The position numbers were made by a program, and so were the translations under genes. Under the pieces are notes generated by a model that searched no databases, was not told where the DNA came from, and was given only the letters and a program-made list of their open reading frames with translations. This document shows, piece by piece, positions 1-11,706 of a stretch of DNA of 64,000 nucleotides. Origin of the DNA: Spirosoma taeanense (GTDB lineage Bacteria; Bacteroidota; Bacteroidia; Cytophagales; Spirosomataceae); assembly GCF_013127955.1 (NCBI RefSeq), contig NZ_CP053435.1:3633001-3697000 (forward strand). Direction: 5' to 3'. Each line of letters begins with the position of its first letter. The first letter of the stretch is position 1.

Positions 1-2
1 CC

Positions 3-1256
3 GAGGACATGGTCATCAGCGCGTACCAGCCCAAATCAACGTTGCTGAAGATTCTGTTTGAGCCTAACTCAGCCCTGGAAGATTCGGCAACCTACGACAT
101 TACGGCCTGGTCGCTGCCCTATGCCTTTGGCCTGCAAACCTACGGCCTGACCACGCGCCTGACGCCGGTTTCTACCGCCCCTGCCCGCCCAGCTACGGCT
201 CAGCCCGCAGCGGCTTCTACATCCGGACCGGTTTACGCCTACGTGGCCCGCTGGGAGTCCATGCCGTCGGTTAAACTGCTGGCCAGCCTGCTGAAGCAGA
301 AAATCCGGGTGCGGGCCGTGGAGAAACCGTTTGAACTCGACGGGAAAACCTATCCATCCGGAACGCTGCTCATTACGCGGGCCGGCAACGAACGACTGGG
401 CGACCGCTTTGACCAGTTAGTGACCACAGCCGCAACGAATGCCGATGTTGTGTTAACCCCGGTATCGACGGGTCTGGTTACCAAAGGCTCCGACTTTGGC
501 TCCGATTTCGTTTCGGGCCTGAAGGCACCCCGCGTTGGGCTGGTGGTTGGCGACGGCGCTTCGCCCCCGGCGGTTGGCGAGGTATGGCACTTCTTCGATC
601 AGGAACTCAACTACCCCGTGTCGCTGATTGACGGTAATACGCTCGGCAACGTCGAATGGAATAAACTCGACGTGCTGATTTTGCCGACAAACTATAACTA
701 CGGCCGGTTCCTGAACGACAAAAACCTGACGGCTATCAAAGAATGGATACGGGCGGGCGGCAAACTCATTGCCCTGGAACGCGCTTCTGCTTTTCTGGCG
801 GGCAAAGACGGCTTCGGTCTGAAAGAAAAAGAAGAGAAAGAGGCTAAGGACAAGGTAAAAAAGGCCAGCGCCGTTGATTCACTCAAGGTATACGGCGACC
901 GCGAACGTACGGCCATCTCCGACGAAACGCCGGGCAGCATTTACCGCGTTAACATCGACACGACTCACCCACTTGGTTTCGGCCTGACGGGTAGTTACTA
1001 TACGCTCGTGCAGAACGCCTATAACTTCGACTTTCTAAAAGACGGCTGGAATGTGGGGTATCTGAAAGGCGATAATTACGTCGCTGGTTTTTCGGGCATC
1101 AACGCAAAAAGCAAGCTGAAAAATACGCTGCTGATGGGCGTTCAGAATTCCGGACGGGGCAGCATCGTTTATCTGGCCGACGACCCGCTCTTCCGGGGCT
1201 TCTGGTACAACGGCAAACTGCTGTTCGGCAATGCCGTATTCATGGTTGGCAATTAA
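3..1256 (+). CDS. M14-family zinc carboxypeptidase, C-terminal part (5' end outside window)
   Basis: The frame is open from base 3 to the TAA at 1254, so this is the 3' part of a longer gene. The first residues (EDMVISAYQPKS, then an ITAWSLPYAFGL stretch) match the segment that follows the catalytic domain in long Bacteroidota M14 zinc carboxypeptidases. The Zn-ligand and catalytic Glu motifs are not in the window. The remaining roughly 400 residues form an alpha/beta C-terminal region with glutamine-amidotransferase-like character (VGLVVGDG, LDVLILPTNYNYG, IKEWIRAGGKLIALE) and an Ala/Pro-rich linker near residues 55-72. It probably acts in the periplasm on peptides. Family assignment is from recognition of this C-terminal pattern. 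A perfect terminator hairpin follows. Confidence 0.75.
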   Translation, partial: EDMVISAYQPKSTLLKILFEPNSALEDSATYDITAWSLPYAFGLQTYGLTTRLTPVSTAPARPATAQPAAASTSGPVYAYVARWESMPSVKLLASLLKQKIRVRAVEKPFELDGKTYPSGTLLITRAGNERLGDRFDQLVTTAATNADVVLTPVSTGLVTKGSDFGSDFVSGLKAPRVGLVVGDGASPPAVGEVWHFFDQELNYPVSLIDGNTLGNVEWNKLDVLILPTNYNYGRFLNDKNLTAIKEWIRAGGKLIALERASAFLAGKDGFGLKEKEEKEAKDKVKKASAVDSLKVYGDRERTAISDETPGSIYRVNIDTTHPLGFGLTGSYYTLVQNAYNFDFLKDGWNVGYLKGDNYVAGFSGINAKSKLKNTLLMGVQNSGRGSIVYLADDPLFRGFWYNGKLLFGNAVFMVGN

Positions 1257-1272
1257 TTTATTAACAGATAAA

Positions 1273-1309
1273 GAAACGCGACGGCCCGAACAAACAGCCG
1301 TCGCGTTTC
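1273..1309 (+). terminator. Rho-independent terminator-type hairpin
   Basis: A perfect 13-bp stem (1273-1285 with 1297-1309) closes an 11-nt loop, 17 bases after the carboxypeptidase stop codon. It also makes the in-frame ATG at 1313 an unlikely start for the next gene, since transcription of that gene should begin downstream of this hairpin. Confidence 0.75.
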
Positions 1310-1384
1310 CGTATGTACGGCACTCGGGGTAAAAACCCCGGCCATTCTACTTTCCTTACTGTTCCTCGTAAACAACGCTGTTTG

Positions 1385-3625
1385 GTGAAACGAATACCTG
1401 GTTTTCTGCTCGTTTTTTATCTTCTGGGTACATCTGCACTACTGGCGCAGAAAACAAACGAAGCCTATCAGCTTCATATCAGTCGCACGACCTCACCGGT
1501 TGTGCTGGACGGTGCCGTGGATGAGCCCGCCTGGCAGGCTGCAGAAGTTGCGACGGATTTCTGGATGGTGCTGCCGATGGATACCAGCCGGGCCCAGGTG
1601 CGCACCGATGTCCGGATGACCTACGACGACCAGAATATTTATATGAGCGCTGTGTGTTACCACGGCAGCGTAAGCGGTCCCTACATCGTTGAGTCACTCC
1701 GGCGCGACTGGAACTTCGGCCGGAATGATAATTTCATCATGTTCATGGACACCTTCGACGACCAGACCAACGGCTTCACCTTTGGCACCAACGCGGCCGG
1801 CGCGCAGTGGGATGGTCTGCTGTATGAAGGCGGTAAAGCGAACCTGAGCTGGGATAATAAGTGGACCTCGGTAGTACGTAACTACGCCGACCGCTACGTG
1901 CTTGAACTGGCGATTCCATTCAAGACGATCCGCTATAAACGGGGCATCACGCGCTGGGGTATCAACTTCGGCCGGCAGGATCTGAAAACCACCGAAAAGT
2001 CGTCCTGGACGCCCATACCCCGGCAATTCCCAACGGCTTCGCTGGCCTATACTGGCGTGCTGGTCTGGGATCAGGCACCACCCCAGCCCGGCCCAAACAT
2101 CTCCATTATTCCGTACGCGCTTACGGGTCTGACCCGCGACTACCAGAATAGGGTTCCCAATAAGGGCCGCTTCGACGCGGGTCTGGACGCTAAAGTGGCG
2201 ATTACATCGTCCTTGAACCTCGATTTGACGGTCAACCCCGACTTTTCGCAGGTAGACGTCGACCAGCAGGTAACGAACCTCGATCGGTTTGAATTGTTTT
2301 TTCCCGAACGGCGGCAATTTTTCCTGGAAAACGGCGATCAGTTCACCAACTTCGGATACGCCACCATCCGCCCTTTTTTCAGTCGGCGCATTGGCCTGGG
2401 CGGGGTTCCGATCCGGTTTGGGGCACGGCTTAGCGGGAAGCTGAATAAAGACTGGCGTATCGGGCTGATGGATATGCAGACGGGCCGTGTGGACGCAACC
2501 GGATTGCCCGCTCAGAATTTCGCCGTCATGGCTCTGCAGCGACGGGTATTTGCCCGCTCAAACGTCGGCTTTCTGTTTGTCAACAAAGAATCGCTGAACT
2601 ACGAGCCGGTGCCCGACAAACCTATCTATTCCCGGTACAACCGGAACCTGGGTGTTGAGTATAACCTGGCCTCCGCCAACAACCTCTGGACCGGTAAGGC
2701 TCTGTATATAAAATCGTTCAGTCCCTCCGTAGCAGACCCACTACAGCTGGGTGTCACTACGCAGAGCGCCAATGCGGTTTACGCGGCTAATCTGCAATAC
2801 AATAGTCGGCAGTGGCTCATTGGCGGGCAGTTTGAAGCGATTGGCAGAAACTACACGGCCGAAGCGGGCTACGTGCCGCGCCGGGGTTACCAACGCGGCA
2901 CGGGCGTTCTTGGCTATACGTTTTTCCCGACGGGTAGTCAGGTGTTAAGCCACGGGCCAACGCTCCAGTCTACCTATTTCTTCGACCCGGCCGGCCGGCA
3001 GAGCGACAATGAAAACTACCTGAGCTATCTGCTAACGTTCCGCAGCCGGAGTACGTTTCTGACCTGGTTTGCCACGGATTACGTCCGGTTACTGCAGCCT
3101 TTTGACCCAACCAATTCCGGCCGCGAAAAGCTGGCAACCGGTTCCGAGCACCATTGGCAGGCGTGGGGTACGCAGTTTACGTCCAAGCCTCAGAGTGTGT
3201 TCACGTATGGCTTTACGTCCCGCTACGGCGGTTATTACGCCAATGGCACCCGCCTGAATCTGACAGCCGACCTGGGGTACCGGTTTCAGCCGTACGTCAG
3301 TCTGGCCGCCAGCGCCAGCTATAACGACATCCGGCTGGGCGCACCCTGGGGCCGCACGACTTTCTGGCTGGTTGGTCCGCGCTTCGACGTAACGATGACC
3401 AATACGCTGTATCTGACGACGTTTGTGCAGTATAATGAGCAGCAGAAGAATATGAACGTGAACGCCCGGATTCAATGGCGTTATAAGCCCGCATCTGACT
3501 TCTTCCTGGTTTTCACCGACAATTATCTGCCCAATTCGTCCCAGATCGGTATGGATGTACCCGGTCTGTTTACGGTTCGAAACCGGGCGCTGGTGCTGAA
3601 ATGGACGTACTGGTGGAATATCTGA
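1385..3625 (+). CDS. DUF5916 protein with N-terminal CBM9-like domain
   Basis: The product has a signal peptide ending near ALLAQ, a carbohydrate-binding family 9-like domain (about residues 30-195, with LDGAVDEPAW), then a long DUF5916 region predicted as an outer-membrane beta-barrel (FFPERRQFFLEN, many alternating aromatic strands). The last residues end in an aromatic W-type terminus (WTYWWNI), usual for barrel proteins. I chose the GTG at 1385 (or TTG at 1382) because the signal peptide starts there; the ATG at 1313 adds 24 non-signal residues and lies directly after a terminator. Function in the family is not established; surface glycan or small-molecule binding or transport is an inference. 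Confidence 0.8.
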   Translation: MKRIPGFLLVFYLLGTSALLAQKTNEAYQLHISRTTSPVVLDGAVDEPAWQAAEVATDFWMVLPMDTSRAQVRTDVRMTYDDQNIYMSAVCYHGSVSGPYIVESLRRDWNFGRNDNFIMFMDTFDDQTNGFTFGTNAAGAQWDGLLYEGGKANLSWDNKWTSVVRNYADRYVLELAIPFKTIRYKRGITRWGINFGRQDLKTTEKSSWTPIPRQFPTASLAYTGVLVWDQAPPQPGPNISIIPYALTGLTRDYQNRVPNKGRFDAGLDAKVAITSSLNLDLTVNPDFSQVDVDQQVTNLDRFELFFPERRQFFLENGDQFTNFGYATIRPFFSRRIGLGGVPIRFGARLSGKLNKDWRIGLMDMQTGRVDATGLPAQNFAVMALQRRVFARSNVGFLFVNKESLNYEPVPDKPIYSRYNRNLGVEYNLASANNLWTGKALYIKSFSPSVADPLQLGVTTQSANAVYAANLQYNSRQWLIGGQFEAIGRNYTAEAGYVPRRGYQRGTGVLGYTFFPTGSQVLSHGPTLQSTYFFDPAGRQSDNENYLSYLLTFRSRSTFLTWFATDYVRLLQPFDPTNSGREKLATGSEHHWQAWGTQFTSKPQSVFTYGFTSRYGGYYANGTRLNLTADLGYRFQPYVSLAASASYNDIRLGAPWGRTTFWLVGPRFDVTMTNTLYLTTFVQYNEQQKNMNVNARIQWRYKPASDFFLVFTDNYLPNSSQIGMDVPGLFTVRNRALVLKWTYWWNI

Positions 3626-3724
3626 CGCCCGGATCGTTAAACAAACCCCTGCCAGACCAGTTTAATTGAACAATCGCCTGTGCGCGAGGGTCATGATCGC
3701 ACTGCACAAAACAAACCAACGTCT

Positions 3725-3913
3725 ATGAAAGCTTTTCTGCGTTTTGCTCCCAGGGCCTTTGTTGCCTTATTATTGACCTTTTTTCTAACCAGTTGCGAAC
3801 TGGTCGGCGACATCTTTAAAACCGGCGTCTGGGCAGGTGTCATACTGGTTATTGCGGGGATTGCCGTCGTCATCTGGCTTGTCTCTAAATTATTTGGCGG
3901 AGGGCGAGGGTAG
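3725..3913 (+). CDS. Small lipoprotein-like membrane protein, 62 aa
   Basis: The protein begins MKAFLRFAPRAF, with a hydrophobic signal ending in a lipobox-like LTSC (Cys at residue 22), then a short linker and a second hydrophobic helix (VILVIAGIAVVIWLV) and a Gly-rich tail. I recognise this as a small family common in Cytophagales, often given unrelated automatic names. It has no visible enzyme motif. The ATG at 3725 is preferred over an upstream start at 3680 because the signal peptide begins there. Function unknown; a small envelope protein is likely. Confidence 0.7.
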   Translation: MKAFLRFAPRAFVALLLTFFLTSCELVGDIFKTGVWAGVILVIAGIAVVIWLVSKLFGGGRG

Positions 3914-3938
3914 CTTCGCCAGCCGGATTAGGGCCAAC

Positions 3939-3971
3939 AAAAAAGACCTCGAATCATTCGAGGTCTTTTTT
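3939..3971. terminator. Bidirectional terminator between convergent genes
   Basis: A 15-bp perfect stem (3939-3953 with 3957-3971) with a 3-nt loop, carrying A6 on the left and T6 on the right, so it can end transcription from both the small lipoprotein gene and the converging dapA gene. Confidence 0.85.
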
Positions 3972-3994
3972 CTTCCAGAAGAGCTATCAGCTTA

Positions 3995-4891
3995 TCAGGC
4001 TACCAGTTCCAGCAATCCATCGCGCTGGAGAACGGCGCGCTGACGTTCGCTCAAATCGTCGGAAGCTTTCATGAGCGGCAGGCGCACCTCGGCCGAAATC
4101 AGCCCCATAATTTCGAGTATATTCTTGACACCCACGGGGTTACCCTCTTCATACAACAGCGGGTCTATGCGCAGAAAATGAGCGAGTTCTTTTTGCGCAA
4201 ACGCAAAGTCGCCCTGCAGGGCAGCGTCGATCATGGCCGAGAATTTGGCCGGGAATGCATTGGCAATTACCGACATAACACCAACGCCCCCGATGCTGAT
4301 GATTGGAACGGCCTGTACGTCATCGCCCGAGATCAGCAGAAAATCGTTGGGTTTGTCGCGGGCAATCTCCATGCACTGCTCGATCACACACGAGGCTTCC
4401 TTTACGCCGATAATGTTTGGGTGCTGGGCCAGCTCGCAGATCGTTTCGGCACTCATGTTAATCCCCGTCCGGAACGGAATATTATAGAGAATAACCGGCA
4501 CTGGGCAGGCGTCGGCGATCCGCGTAAAGTGCTCCAGCACCCCGCGCTTGCCAGGTTTATTATAATACGGGCAGACCGACAGGATTGCGTCAACGCCGTC
4601 AAAATCAATATCCTTCATGCCCGCTACGACGTCGGCCGTTACGTTACCCCCCACGCCATAGATGATAGGCAGGTTTTTCGGATTGTTTTCCTTGAGGTAT
4701 TGCAGCAATTGTTTCTTTTCCTGCTTAGTGACCGTGGGCGATTCACCGGTCGTACCCTGCAGGACAATGTAGCGGACGCCCCCATCGGAGACGTGTTGGA
4801 CGATGCGGCCGAAGCCGTCGAAGTCAACGGAATGATCGGCATTGAAAGGCGTTACGATAGCGACGCCGACGCCGTAGAAGTTGGTATTCAT
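3995..4891 (-). CDS. dapA: 4-hydroxy-tetrahydrodipicolinate synthase
   Basis: The 298-residue product condenses pyruvate with aspartate semialdehyde, the first committed step of diaminopimelate and lysine synthesis. Visible motifs are GTTGESPTV (Thr-Thr of the proton relay), the Tyr of ILYNIPFRTG and the Schiff-base Lys in IIGVKEAS, on a TIM-barrel of normal length. The start is the ATG at 4891 (MNTNFYGVG); an in-frame extension of five residues upstream is not conserved-looking. A TACTTTG element lies about 12 bases before the ATG and may be the -7 promoter box. ligA lies upstream on the same strand, 55 bp away. Confidence 0.95.
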   Translation of the reverse strand: MNTNFYGVGVAIVTPFNADHSVDFDGFGRIVQHVSDGGVRYIVLQGTTGESPTVTKQEKKQLLQYLKENNPKNLPIIYGVGGNVTADVVAGMKDIDFDGVDAILSVCPYYNKPGKRGVLEHFTRIADACPVPVILYNIPFRTGINMSAETICELAQHPNIIGVKEASCVIEQCMEIARDKPNDFLLISGDDVQAVPIISIGGVGVMSVIANAFPAKFSAMIDAALQGDFAFAQKELAHFLRIDPLLYEEGNPVGVKNILEIMGLISAEVRLPLMKASDDLSERQRAVLQRDGLLELVA

Positions 4892-4946
4892 GTTGCTGCA
4901 ATACAAAGTATTCCTGCAAAGTTACGGGAATTTATGCGGTAAATAC

Positions 4947-7229
<2,283 letters not shown>

Positions 7230-7272
7230 CTACGCCCATTGCTCCGTCGGCTGTTACTTGCAGACTACCTAT

Positions 7273-7944
7273 ATGACCCAGCCACTCATCGCGCCTTCGC
7301 TTCTTGCCGCCGATTTTGCGAACCTGCAACGGGATTTGGAACTCATTAACCGCAGCGAAGCGGATTACCTGCACTTCGACGTAATGGATGGGGAGTTTGT
7401 TCCGAACATTTCGTTTGGATTTCCGGTGCTGGAAGCCGTTCGTCGGCATTGCCGGAAGCCCCTGGATGTTCACCTGATGATTGCCAAACCCGAACGGTAT
7501 ATTGACGCATTTGCCGAAGGCGGAGCCGCCAGCATTTCGGTGCATTATGAAGCTAGTATTCACCTGCACCGGACGCTGTCCCGAATCCGGGAGATGGGCT
7601 GCCGCGCCGGTGTGGCCCTCAATATGCAGACGCCCGTCAGCCTGCTCGAAGATGTAGTGGACGTTATTGACGTGGTGCTGGTAATGACCATAAACCCAGG
7701 CTTTGGCGGTCAGAAGCTGCTGCCGCTGTCTATTCCCAAAATCCGTAAACTACGCCGGATGCTGACCGACGCCGGGAGTTCGGCCCTGATTGAAGTTGAC
7801 GGCGGCATTACGCTCGACAATGCCCCTACCCTGCTCAGCGCCGGTGCCGATATGCTGGTAGCGGGCAGTTCTGTTTTCGGCGCCGACGATCCGCTGGAAG
7901 CAATCCGGCAGTTGAAAAACAGCCGTCAGCTGATGGTCGCCTGA
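7273..7944 (+). CDS. rpe: Ribulose-phosphate 3-epimerase
   Basis: The 223-residue TIM-barrel enzyme interconverts ribulose 5-phosphate and xylulose 5-phosphate in the pentose phosphate pathway. Family signatures are visible: APSLLAADF at the N terminus, the metal-binding HFDVMDGEFVPN, DVHLMI, the NPGFGGQ phosphate loop and EVDGGI. The ATG at 7273 is chosen because MTQPLIAPSLLAAD matches the usual start; an upstream ATG at 7222 would add 17 residues with no family match. It is divergent from ligA. Confidence 0.95.
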   Translation: MTQPLIAPSLLAADFANLQRDLELINRSEADYLHFDVMDGEFVPNISFGFPVLEAVRRHCRKPLDVHLMIAKPERYIDAFAEGGAASISVHYEASIHLHRTLSRIREMGCRAGVALNMQTPVSLLEDVVDVIDVVLVMTINPGFGGQKLLPLSIPKIRKLRRMLTDAGSSALIEVDGGITLDNAPTLLSAGADMLVAGSSVFGADDPLEAIRQLKNSRQLMVA

Positions 7945-8009
7945 CCAGTTCTTTTTTCTGGCCCGGCCGGTAGCCGTAGGTCTCAACCGAATTTGTACAG
8001 CAGAACCAC

Positions 8010-9419
8010 ATGAAAAAATCTTACCTGGTTGTTGTTCTCAGCGCGCTCGTGCTGATGACGGCCTGCAGCCAGTATCAACAGGCTCAGTCCGACAGCATTA
8101 CCTCGCCAGCCGATACGTCGGCTTCCGGTGCCCCACCCGCCCCCGAATGGTCTAAAAACGCAACAATCTACGAAGTCAATACCCGTCAGTTTTCGCCCGC
8201 GGGTAATTTCAAGGCCGTTGAAGCGCAGCTGCCGCGCCTGAAAGAACTAGGCGTCGATATTCTCTGGCTGATGCCCATCTACCCGATTAGTCAGAAAAAC
8301 AAAAAAGGTTCGCTGGGCAGTCCATATGCCGTTGCCGATTATAAAGCGATCAACCCTGAATACGGTACGCTGGCAGATTTTAAATCGCTGGTTCGGCGGG
8401 CTCACGCCCTGGGCCTGCGCGTCATTCTGGACTGGGTGCCTAACCATACCGGCTGGGACCATGTGTGGGTAAAGCAGCATCCCGACTGGTACACCCAGAT
8501 CAACGGAAAAATGACGACGCCTATTGACCCCAAAACAAATAAGCCAACCGACTGGACCGACGTTGTTGATCTCAACTATGACAATCCGGCGATGCGCCGG
8601 GGCATGATTGACGCCATGCAGTACTGGATCAAAGAATGTGACATTGATGGGTACCGCTGCGATGTGGCCGGTTTTGTTCCCAATGATTTCTGGGCGCAGC
8701 TTCGCCCCGAGCTGGATAAACTAAAAACAGTATTCATGCTTTCGGAATGGGAAGACGAACCCGATCAGTTCAGAAGCTGCTTCAATATGAATTACGGCTG
8801 GAGTATGCACACCATGATGAAAGCGATTGCGCAGGGCGCGCGTCCCGCAACCGGCCTCGACTCACTCCGGGAGGCCAACCAGCAACGCTTTCCGAACTGG
8901 TACTACCAGATGCTCTTCACCCAGAATCACGACGAAAACACCTGGAATGGTACGCTGGTGGAATCCTTCGGGCCGGCTGCCGACGCCTTTGTAGTGCTGT
9001 GCAGTACACTGGAAGGTATGCCCCTGGTCTACAACGGCATGGAAGCCAACCTGAACCGACGACTGGCCTTTTTCGAGAAAGATTCGATCGAGTGGGGTAC
9101 CTACCCGAAAAGCGATTTCTATAAAACGCTGCTGACGCTGAAGCACCGCAATCGCGCACTCTGGAATGGGCTGATGGGCGGCCGGGCCGAGAAGATCATC
9201 ACCGATCACGATGACAAGATCTATGCCTTTACCCGGCAGCGTGATAATGACCGCGTCACAGTGCTGCTCAACCTGAGCAACCTTCCGCAGACGTTCCAGT
9301 TGACGGGCAATGGTTACGAAGGGCTGTACACAGAGGTTTTTAGCCGCCAGCCCATGGAACTTAAGCCCGATATGACCCTCACGCTAAAACCCTGGGAGTA
9401 TAAGGTGCTGACTAATTAA
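8010..9419 (+). CDS. GH13 alpha-amylase-type lipoprotein
   Basis: A 469-residue glycoside hydrolase family 13 enzyme anchored as a lipoprotein (lipobox LMTAC, Cys19). The catalytic set is complete: region I DWVPNH (141-146), nucleophile Asp218 in GYRCDVA, acid/base Glu246 in LSEWED, and region IV NHD with Asp308. A C-terminal beta domain follows. Such enzymes cleave or rearrange alpha-1,4-glucans outside the cytoplasmic membrane. No SusC/SusD pair or other glucan genes lie next to it, so it seems to stand alone. The exact substrate cannot be read from the sequence. Confidence 0.9.
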   Translation: MKKSYLVVVLSALVLMTACSQYQQAQSDSITSPADTSASGAPPAPEWSKNATIYEVNTRQFSPAGNFKAVEAQLPRLKELGVDILWLMPIYPISQKNKKGSLGSPYAVADYKAINPEYGTLADFKSLVRRAHALGLRVILDWVPNHTGWDHVWVKQHPDWYTQINGKMTTPIDPKTNKPTDWTDVVDLNYDNPAMRRGMIDAMQYWIKECDIDGYRCDVAGFVPNDFWAQLRPELDKLKTVFMLSEWEDEPDQFRSCFNMNYGWSMHTMMKAIAQGARPATGLDSLREANQQRFPNWYYQMLFTQNHDENTWNGTLVESFGPAADAFVVLCSTLEGMPLVYNGMEANLNRRLAFFEKDSIEWGTYPKSDFYKTLLTLKHRNRALWNGLMGGRAEKIITDHDDKIYAFTRQRDNDRVTVLLNLSNLPQTFQLTGNGYEGLYTEVFSRQPMELKPDMTLTLKPWEYKVLTN

Positions 9420-9558
9420 GATTTTGATTAATTTAGGCTTGTATGACGTGGTTCATCCGTTTACCAGTTGGGCAGGCAGAACGGATTATCCCTAACGTAG
9501 GGAAACGAACTAACCACAACCGATAAACGCTGGACTATCATCTCCTCAGGAATATTTT

Positions 9559-11643
9559 ATGAAAGTTTGGAGCATCTTGACAGGCTTGTTGATCGCAGTA
9601 GCCGGCCATATCAGTCTGGCGCAGTCTTCTGAACCGCAACGCCAGAACGAGGGGGCGGCCGATCGAAGCCCGGTTCAGTGGGCGAGCCGGGTCATTGGTG
9701 TATCATCAGAAAAGAAAGGCGATGCATCCGGCGAACAGTTCAAGGCATCGCAGGCCCTGGGTCGGCCGAGCAAACTGCCACAGATGGGCGAAAGCCCTAC
9801 CGCCTGGGCACCTCAGACACCCGATGGAACGGCCGAAGAATGGATTCAGGTCGCTTTTGAAAAAGCCATCCCGATCCAGCAGGTGGTCATTGGCGAAAAT
9901 GTGAATCCGGGAGCGGTCGTGCGCGTGTCTATTATCGATAGCAAAGGCAAAGAGCATCCGGTTTATAAGATTGTTAATACTCTGCCCCGCACCGATCCCT
10001 TTCTGCGCGTTATGCTCAAGGATTCGGCTGTAACGGGCAATCAGGTAAAGGTCGTCATCAATGGGGCTGTGCTGCGCGGACCGAATCAGATTGACGCCAT
10101 TGGCATTTCAGAAGACCTGAAACCAGTTTCGGCAGGCATCAATGTTTCCAAAGACACGCCGAAAGAAATCGTTAAAGAAAATCTGGGCAAAACCGTCAAC
10201 TCGCCGGGGCAGGAAGTAGCACCGGTCATTGCCCCCGACGGGCGTACGCTCTATTTTACCCGAAACTTCAACAAAGCCAATATCGGCAGCGCCGACCGGC
10301 AGGATGTCTGGTATTCAACAATTGAACCGGGCAGCGGTAGCGCTTCGCCTACCTGGGGTGAGGCCGTCAACATTGGTGCACCCATTAACAACGCGGGCGA
10401 TAACGCCATCAGCAGCATGGCTCCCGACGGGCGCACGGCCTATCTGATTAACATATATCGGCCCGACGGTGGGCTGTCGTTCGGCATCTCGCGCTCCGTC
10501 AGGACCCGGACTGGCTGGTCGCAGCCGGTTGAGTGCCGGATTGCCAACAACTATAATCTGCACGAAAAGAATCAGCTGGAGTTCTGCGTTTCGCCCGACG
10601 GCCGGACTATCATCCTGGCCGTACAGCGGAAAGACACTCGCGGAAACCGCGACCTGTATGTTGCGCAGCAACAGGCCGACAAAACCTGGTCGGAGCCGGT
10701 TTCGCTGGGACCGGTTATCAACACCGCCGATTTTGAAAGTTCGCCGTTTCTGGCGGCCGATAGCCGAACGCTTTACTTTACGTCGGGAGGCCACCCTGGC
10801 TACGGCAACGGCGATATTTTTGTTACGCGCCGGCTCGACGATTCCTGGACCAACTGGAGCGAGCCTGAAAACCTCGGTTCGGCCATCAACACGCCCGAAT
10901 GGGACGGGTATTTCACCATTCCTGCGTCGGGCGATTTTGCGTATCTGAGTTCGCGGTCGGGTTCGGTCGGCGAAGACGATATTTTCCGGCTCAAGCTCTA
11001 CCCGGCCATCAAGCCGGACCCCGTTGCGATTGTATCGGGGCAGGTACTCGACGCTCAGAGCAAGAAACCCGTTGCGTCGGAGGTAGTATCGGGGTTAATT
11101 GATGAAAACAAAGAGTTCGCCAAAGCCGACTATGATCCGGAAACGGGCGAATACAAGATCATTCTGCCCACGCAGAAAATTTATAGCCTGAAAGCAACGA
11201 AAGAAGGGTATTACCCGACCACCGAAACGATCGATCTGAGTAAGGACAAACGTTTCCGCGACATTAAACGGAACCTGTATCTGGTAAAAATTGAGGCAGG
11301 TCAGAAGATCACCTTACGCGAGGTACTCTTTGAACAGAGTAAGTTCAACATGCTGCCGGGATCTGACGTAGAACTCGACCGCATGGCCGACATGATGACG
11401 AAACATCCGTCCATGGAAGTACTGATTGAAGGCCATACCGACAATCAGGGCGACTGGGCTCCCAACATGAAGCTGTCCGAAGACCGGGTTCGGGTTGTTA
11501 AGGAGTATCTGATGGGGAAAGGGATTGACGCCAGCCGTATCCAGACGAAGGCGTGGGGACCCAGCAAACCCATTGCCAGCAACGAAACCGAGGAGAAGCG
11601 CAAGCTGAACCGGCGGGTAGAATTCACCATTGTTAAGTTGTAA
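9559..11643 (+). CDS. OmpA-family protein with discoidin-like, PD40 and carboxypeptidase-regulatory-like domains
   Basis: The 694-residue exported protein has a signal peptide ending near SLAQ, then a discoidin/F5-8-like region (about 40-185, with AWAPQTPDGTAEEWIQV), four PD40 beta-propeller-type repeats with PDGRT or ADSRT motifs (about 225-480), a carboxypeptidase regulatory-like fold (VSGQVLDAQSKKPVAS), and a C-terminal OmpA peptidoglycan-binding domain (about 588-694, IEGHTDNQGD and RRVEF). The C-terminal domain would tether it to the cell wall. The N-terminal discoidin-like piece is an uncommon addition to the usual PD40-OmpA arrangement. Its role is not known. Confidence 0.85.
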   Translation: MKVWSILTGLLIAVAGHISLAQSSEPQRQNEGAADRSPVQWASRVIGVSSEKKGDASGEQFKASQALGRPSKLPQMGESPTAWAPQTPDGTAEEWIQVAFEKAIPIQQVVIGENVNPGAVVRVSIIDSKGKEHPVYKIVNTLPRTDPFLRVMLKDSAVTGNQVKVVINGAVLRGPNQIDAIGISEDLKPVSAGINVSKDTPKEIVKENLGKTVNSPGQEVAPVIAPDGRTLYFTRNFNKANIGSADRQDVWYSTIEPGSGSASPTWGEAVNIGAPINNAGDNAISSMAPDGRTAYLINIYRPDGGLSFGISRSVRTRTGWSQPVECRIANNYNLHEKNQLEFCVSPDGRTIILAVQRKDTRGNRDLYVAQQQADKTWSEPVSLGPVINTADFESSPFLAADSRTLYFTSGGHPGYGNGDIFVTRRLDDSWTNWSEPENLGSAINTPEWDGYFTIPASGDFAYLSSRSGSVGEDDIFRLKLYPAIKPDPVAIVSGQVLDAQSKKPVASEVVSGLIDENKEFAKADYDPETGEYKIILPTQKIYSLKATKEGYYPTTETIDLSKDKRFRDIKRNLYLVKIEAGQKITLREVLFEQSKFNMLPGSDVELDRMADMMTKHPSMEVLIEGHTDNQGDWAPNMKLSEDRVRVVKEYLMGKGIDASRIQTKAWGPSKPIASNETEEKRKLNRRVEFTIVKL

Positions 11644-11654
11644 AACCAGGCGGG

Positions 11655-11679
11655 AACGGCTTATTTTGCGCCGTTTTTG
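11655..11679 (+). terminator. Weak terminator-like hairpin
   Basis: A 6-bp stem AACGGC/GCCGTT with a 9-nt loop is followed by T residues, 11 bases after the OmpA-family stop. The loop contains TATTTTG, which could equally be a -7 box for the next gene. Both readings are weak. Confidence 0.35.
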
Positions 11680-11706
11680 TCGTTTACACCCGGCACCACC
11701 GCCTGC

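Noticed and set aside
1313-1384. ATG at 1313 as start of the DUF5916 gene
   Set aside because: It sits 4 bases after a perfect terminator hairpin and would place 24 polar residues before the signal peptide.
3837-4043. 68-residue frame spanning the bidirectional terminator near 3950
   Set aside because: It runs through the terminator hairpin and overlaps two real genes in other frames.
4178-4942. 254-residue plus-strand frame opposite dapA
   Set aside because: It is the antisense shadow of dapA, whose catalytic motifs are all intact.
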